Below are positions 59,602-64,000 of a stretch of DNA of 64,000 nucleotides, piece by piece. Made by a program: the position numbers and the translations under genes. This DNA is from Ostrinia nubilalis. Taxonomy: Eukaryota > Arthropoda > Insecta > Lepidoptera > Crambidae. Below the pieces are notes generated by a model. That model worked only from the letters and a program-made list of their open reading frames with translations. It was not told the origin of the DNA and did not search any database. The stretch lies in contig NC_087119.1 of the NCBI RefSeq assembly GCF_963855985.1, forward strand, positions 4,008,001-4,072,000. The letters run 5' to 3'. Each line of letters opens with the position of its first letter. Within the stretch, counting starts at the first letter, position 1.

Positions 59602-59876
59602 TTAGGCAGTTAAATACTGCACAGTATCTAGTACACCATTTTCTTTATTTTCTTCCATCATACACAAGAATACGCGTGCGTGAGTCAATGTTTGCTCGTA
59701 TGTGAAGCCTTGTCGAATAGTATCCTGTAGGTGGGCCATCGCGCGTGTTTTGTTTTCGATGTAAACTCGCGGAGATGAACAGACCTGGTACAACTACGTT
59801 CTGTGAAACTTTTTGCGAGTTGAACAGCAAAATTGGGTCTTATTTCATGAAGGGTAGTATCAAATAGTAGGTACAT
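59602..59876 (-). other. Patch with three overlapping open minus-strand frames
   Basis: All three minus frames stay open for about 60 codons here. One reads VYIENKTRAMAHLQDTIRQG then FTYEQTLTHARVFLCMMEEN, which looks protein-like in composition. The others contain LHEIRPNFAVQLAKSFTERS. A coding sequence with a frameshift could explain this, but no family is recognised and no splice or promoter signals support it. Confidence 0.25.
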
Positions 59877-60129
59877 ACATACATTGTATTATTTTAGACT
59901 GCAATATCATAATAAGCAATGACATCAGCATTAGTAAAGGGCGTTCATTTCAAGTCGCTGAAAAAAGAGGGCCTTCTGTACCTTCTTATTTTAATTCATA
60001 GATCTATGTTGCTAAGTCGAAGTAGACGTGACGTCTTGAAATTCCTATTTTGTCACATTAAAATTTTCCGTAAATGCTTTAATATCTTCAATGACTGCTC
60101 AGATTGTTTCATTATTGTAACAAAATAAA

Positions 60130-61300
60130 CAGGATTGAGTAAAATTAAATACTTATACAGAGCTATCTGTTTATACCCGTATTAAGATGGCCATCCATTA
60201 TGGGGTCTAGTGGCTCGCCCGCAATCTGGACTAAGTGCCATTATGCAAGGCACGACTTCTATAGTTTATACAGGGTGTACGGCGCAGGTTGGCAAAAGCT
60301 GAAACAATGAATTCAGACTGTACCTTCTTAGTTGAAATCCAGCATAATTTGTTCATGGAAAGCTTCATTTTGTCATTTATGGCCGTATAATATTGCGTTT
60401 GCAATAATTACAACTCAATTGTTGAGGATTACTTGCACAAGTACTTCTTTTCCGAATACGATAATACAAGTACCGAATATTTTGTTGATTGAGCCAGAAA
60501 AGAAATAAAAAGTTAGTCTTCAATATGCGGAGTAGTTGTCTGAATTCTTATATTTACTAGAGCCTAGGCAATCACATAAATATAGACCCTAAAAAGGTGC
60601 ATCAGACACCAAGGTCGCTAGAAGCTACACAATAATAGATAAAATGCTTCCATTAGGTATCGCCAGCGTCTTATTACGGAATATAATAGCATAAATATAA
60701 TGTCTATTTTATCAATATGTTGGATAGACATAAGACAAGCTCCACCTTTAGTTACTACATAAATCGTATTCATCAGAGTAGTCGCATATCCTAACTTGCA
60801 AAAAATCTAATGTATGTTATGTCACCGCAAAAAAGTGGGTAAAAGTGGGCTATGTGGGTTTAAAATAAAATATTGAAAATCGATTCTCTTCACTTAGTTA
60901 ATTGATATTGCCGTTCCAAACCACCGCGGGCACAGATAATAATGAATAGAAATACCTGAACGCTAACGCAGTTACTGTAGCAAGTTTGTCCGAATATAAG
61001 ATACTCGTACTTATCTGTTTCACCATTTTAGGTATATAGGATGGCTTTGACCACAAGTAATTTAATAATAAGTATCTGCACTTTCTAATTATTATGAAGA
61101 GTCTGAAAAATGACGCAATAAAGGGAAGTAAAAAGTGTCATCTTTTCTTAGTTCAGTAACTACAGCCTGCCTAGTATGGTAAAAATATGTATAATATGTA
61201 TATGTCACTGTACTCATATTTTTTGGAGCTGCGACACAAATTGATGCTATTGTTTGTAACTAAAAATATTTTTTACAGCATAGTTCTCTCTTTGAATATC
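60130..61300. other. Intron stretch, no gene
   Basis: AT-rich sequence; TATACAGGGTGTACGGCGCA at 60,270 is a lone end of the TACAGGGTG repeat group. Confidence 0.4.
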
Positions 61301-61304
61301 GTGG

Positions 61305-61739
61305 TTGTTAAATACGCTATATGAAATTTGTCACTTTCTTGTTGAGGATTATGGGGTACGCCTGCTGGTAGAACTGGTAGACCTGGACCTATTTCAATTG
61401 AAAAAACTTCAGCTTGAGAAGCTATCTAACTCAAAACTAATTGATAAAGATGATCAGCCTTTCACCGCGAGCCCAGGTGAAGTGAGAACTTAGAAACTTT
61501 TATTTTAACTCTGTGTAATAGATCCCGTTGAAGTTTTGTTGGGTGGCGGATCTCGCACAATTTATTATAATCAAGTATCAAGGCGTAAGATCTATAGAAA
61601 AAGCAAGGGTCCTAATTTTATTTACTCTGACTCTGACTTTGAAATTTTGACTCTGAACCTTTATGACGATCGCGTCATTATGACATACTTACTGAAGATA
61701 GTCGTTACTACTAGTGCTTACGATAAACTTTTAATGTAA
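61305..61739 (+). other. Two adjacent open frames, possible exon or relic
   Basis: A frame at 61,305-61,493 (ELVDLDLFQLKKLQLEKLSN..) and one at 61,536-61,739 (LGGGSRTIYYNQVSRRKIYR..) follow each other on the plus strand. A possible donor (CCCAG|GTGAAG near 61,475) and acceptor (GTGTAATAG near 61,521) would join them in phase, but the intron would be only about 46 bases, too short for most lepidopteran introns. In another frame 61,352-61,391 reads TPAGRTGRPGP, reminiscent of collagen but too short. No family assigned. Confidence 0.2.
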
Positions 61740-64000
61740 AATACGCAATTCATTTAGTTCGTAATTAACTAATATTAAATTCACTTCAAAAGTTCGTTTG
61801 TTTTGCATAGTTCTGATGATCTACAAAACGAGTTATTGTAACATTACATTCAGATATATTAACATAATTTACTGATTGGGTTGGGTCTAATTTGTGCTGA
61901 AATTCAAGTACTTTTTAACACGAAACATTTATATCAGATCACTGTTCAAACTAGAAACTTCAATTTTGAGTTTGAAAATTACGAGTATATACAACCATAT
62001 CATAAGATTGAAGCTCTGTCGTCCGCACTTAGGTCCTAAGTAATAACAAAAGACATTTTCCTCGACGTAAAACTCCTTGTCTAGTGACCCCCTAATATTG
62101 TTTATTTATTTAGATGATAGAGGAATCCAATAGAAATTCATTTGAATTAGCGCTACATCAGAAATTACAACTACAAAGGCGCCCCACGTTTTGCATATTC
62201 TATCAAGCTGTCGTTTTCAGTAACGATATACAAATAAGTATTGCTTTTATTAAGAACCCAAAGAGACTTGTGATATCACATGTTTATACATTAAAGCGGG
62301 GACAGGCTGTTTGACCAGCTTTGTTCGGTCGTTACCCCACACCGATGCTTAGAATTTTAAGCAAGATCCATGTTAACAACACACAAAAGAATATTTAGAG
62401 GCGCGAAGCTGACTGTGACCGTATCAATAAAACAGTCCAATATTTTAATTTGTGATCCGTTTAGACATTTAGCTAATTTCTTTCTGACTATCTGCTGTTT
62501 AAAAGTATAAATGCTGTTTGTGTTTTCTGTTGTTATATAAGGGTAAATAAAAGTGTGTAGGTGTATCAAAGGACTACAAATTGATGAAATGTTTAAACAA
62601 AAATAACAATGAACAGTTCAGAAATGTTACATAAAATTCGTTAAAAATAAAGCAGGTAGTTGTTGTGTAATGTATTTATTCTTTGAAAATATATCAAGCC
62701 TGTTTTAAACTTTTCTCGACTAGGTACCCACTTCTAGGTCGGATTAGTAATACGTACTAAGTATGTTACTAGGTGATTTTTATAATTAGTGGACAGACAG
62801 CAGCTAGAAGAGTCGACTATTAGCATGAAAATTATCGTCAATGTTAAAAATATTTGTAACTATGTATGTACAATGTTAAGCGTAGACGTCATTATAATTT
62901 GAATTGGCTCTGTGACTTAAAAATATGCATGCATTGTCCTATGCACAATACAGAGATTGATTCTGTTTAAGGTTGTCAGGCAAAATATTTACCTCAGCAA
63001 TGGATATTATTACACTCTCCACCATTACTTCTATACAGTAACGTTACCCAATAGCATAATAAATAGCAGATTAATTAGATAACATCGGCGTATTTTTACA
63101 ATGAAATGTAGAACTGAGCTGAGCGGATTATTCGATGTATTGTCAATTGTCGCTCTCTCGTTTATTTGTGGTTTCAGCTTTCGATACATCTTTTATCCAT
63201 TGTTTGTTACGAGGGAAATTAATTTATTAAAGGTTTAGCTTTGCAATCGTTCTGATCGAGCACTTGATATAATTGCCTGGTTCAATTCAATATTCTGAAA
63301 AAGATTTCCTCAAATTAAATTGTTGACACTACATGATACGGTTATAGGATCTTTGTAACTTTATGATTTATATTTTAAGAAAGTAGCGAAGATTGTTTAT
63401 TAAATAAAATATTCACTTATTAGTTTGTTAGGTACTTAAAAACGTGTGTATTAAATTACCAGCTTTGGAGAAAACAAAATAGAATATAAAATGGTTGATT
63501 TATTAGTAGGTATTAGATATTTCTTATATCGATACTAACTAAACGAGTATAAATATTTTATACACCCGCACAGCCGGTTGCTTATGCATGTAAGAAGGTA
63601 TCTGCTATCCTAATCAGATCAGTCCAGCTCTTGGGGATCTACCATGTGTCAAATCGCTTGGAAAGTTTAACGTGTTTTACATTTAATGTCAGCCAACCGA
63701 CAGCTACACACAGTTCAGAATGTCATTGAACGCCATTTCATATTTGTTTACCGTCACACAATTTTCTCGAGAATAACTCTAGGTCGCATGACAACACCAA
63801 TATGCGAAATGTAGCGTAAATCAAATGGGATTTCGCGGCGTTTAGAAAGGGCACGGCTTGATGCGAACGACTCCAGAATACAGAATTGTGTTAGCAAAAA
63901 TAAATATTTGTTTGTCAACAATGTAAAATATCACCTTTTCGTTTCGGCGTGCCTTGATCGCGTAACCACTATAAATAAATGAATAAACATTTGTCAATTG
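61740..64000. other. Right-hand intron stretch, no gene
   Basis: AT-rich unique sequence to the window edge. A plus frame at 62,114-62,314 and a minus frame at 62,357-62,569 have no domains. No exon resembling perlecan is seen. Confidence 0.4.

Larger units (their letters stand above)
8375..64000 (+). other. trol: Very large perlecan intron (inferred)
   Basis: After the donor at 8,375 I found no exon with LDLa, Ig, laminin or EGF signatures on the plus strand to the window end. Codon-rich frames longer than about 110 residues are absent. The region is filled with mobile-element remains and AT-rich unique sequence. The simplest reading is one intron longer than 55 kb, possibly with alternative first exons (33.9 and 51.4 kb). 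A different gene nested inside it cannot be excluded. Confidence 0.55.

Noticed and set aside
61352..61391. Collagen-like GRTGRPGP reading
   Set aside because: Only about three Gly-x-y triplets before a stop; far too short to claim a collagen exon.

Overview
The window is AT-rich DNA from an insect, almost certainly a moth or butterfly. Evidence: the repeat fauna is lepidopteran in style (non-LTR retrotransposon tails ending in GATGATGATG, Helitron-like 'ACTGGACGGAT' segments, many fold-back MITEs, tRNA-derived SINEs), and the one recognisable host gene is split into short exons separated by repeat-filled introns. Species cannot be named from sequence alone.

The host gene lies on the + strand from before the window start to at least 8,374. 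Seven internal exons join in phase (about 310 codons). In order they encode an acidic segment with a Ser-Gly glycosaminoglycan attachment motif, a SEA domain split over two exons with an intact GSVVV self-cleavage motif, an LDL-receptor class A (LDLa) repeat, a second LDLa repeat, a Thr/Ser/Pro-rich linker and a third LDLa repeat. This is the N-terminal layout of perlecan (HSPG2; trol in flies), the basement-membrane heparan sulphate proteoglycan. The signal peptide exon lies left of the window. The last exon ends in a good splice donor, and I find no further LDLa, Ig or laminin exon in the remaining 55 kb, so most of the window reads as one very large intron of this gene.

Two places in that intron look like transcription starts. 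At 51.2-51.46 kb a TATA-like box, an initiator and a short leader precede an ATG encoding a clean signal peptide that ends at a phase-1 donor. That phase matches the perlecan LDLa exons, so an alternative secreted N-terminus lacking SEA is a reasonable hypothesis. At 33.8-33.99 kb a GC-rich exon-like segment ends in a consensus donor.

The rest is mobile DNA and its debris. Highlights: an almost complete Mutator-like (MULE) transposon at 1,064-3,041 with long inverted repeats and an 8-bp target duplication, plus a second decayed relative between the SEA exons; a retrotransposon end at 1-285 with the inverted-5'-part structure of twin priming; a 1.39-kb near-palindrome at 45,286-46,672 carrying the same 62-codon frame in both arms; several TIR or fold-back elements (27.06, 28.0, 35.6, 40.1, 52.77 and 57.18 kb among others); three tRNA-related SINE-like sequences; a Helitron-like end at 31.36 kb; and a MADF-domain fragment at 9.5 kb. 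No CRISPR, operon or prokaryotic feature is present, and no rRNA or functional tRNA was recognised.
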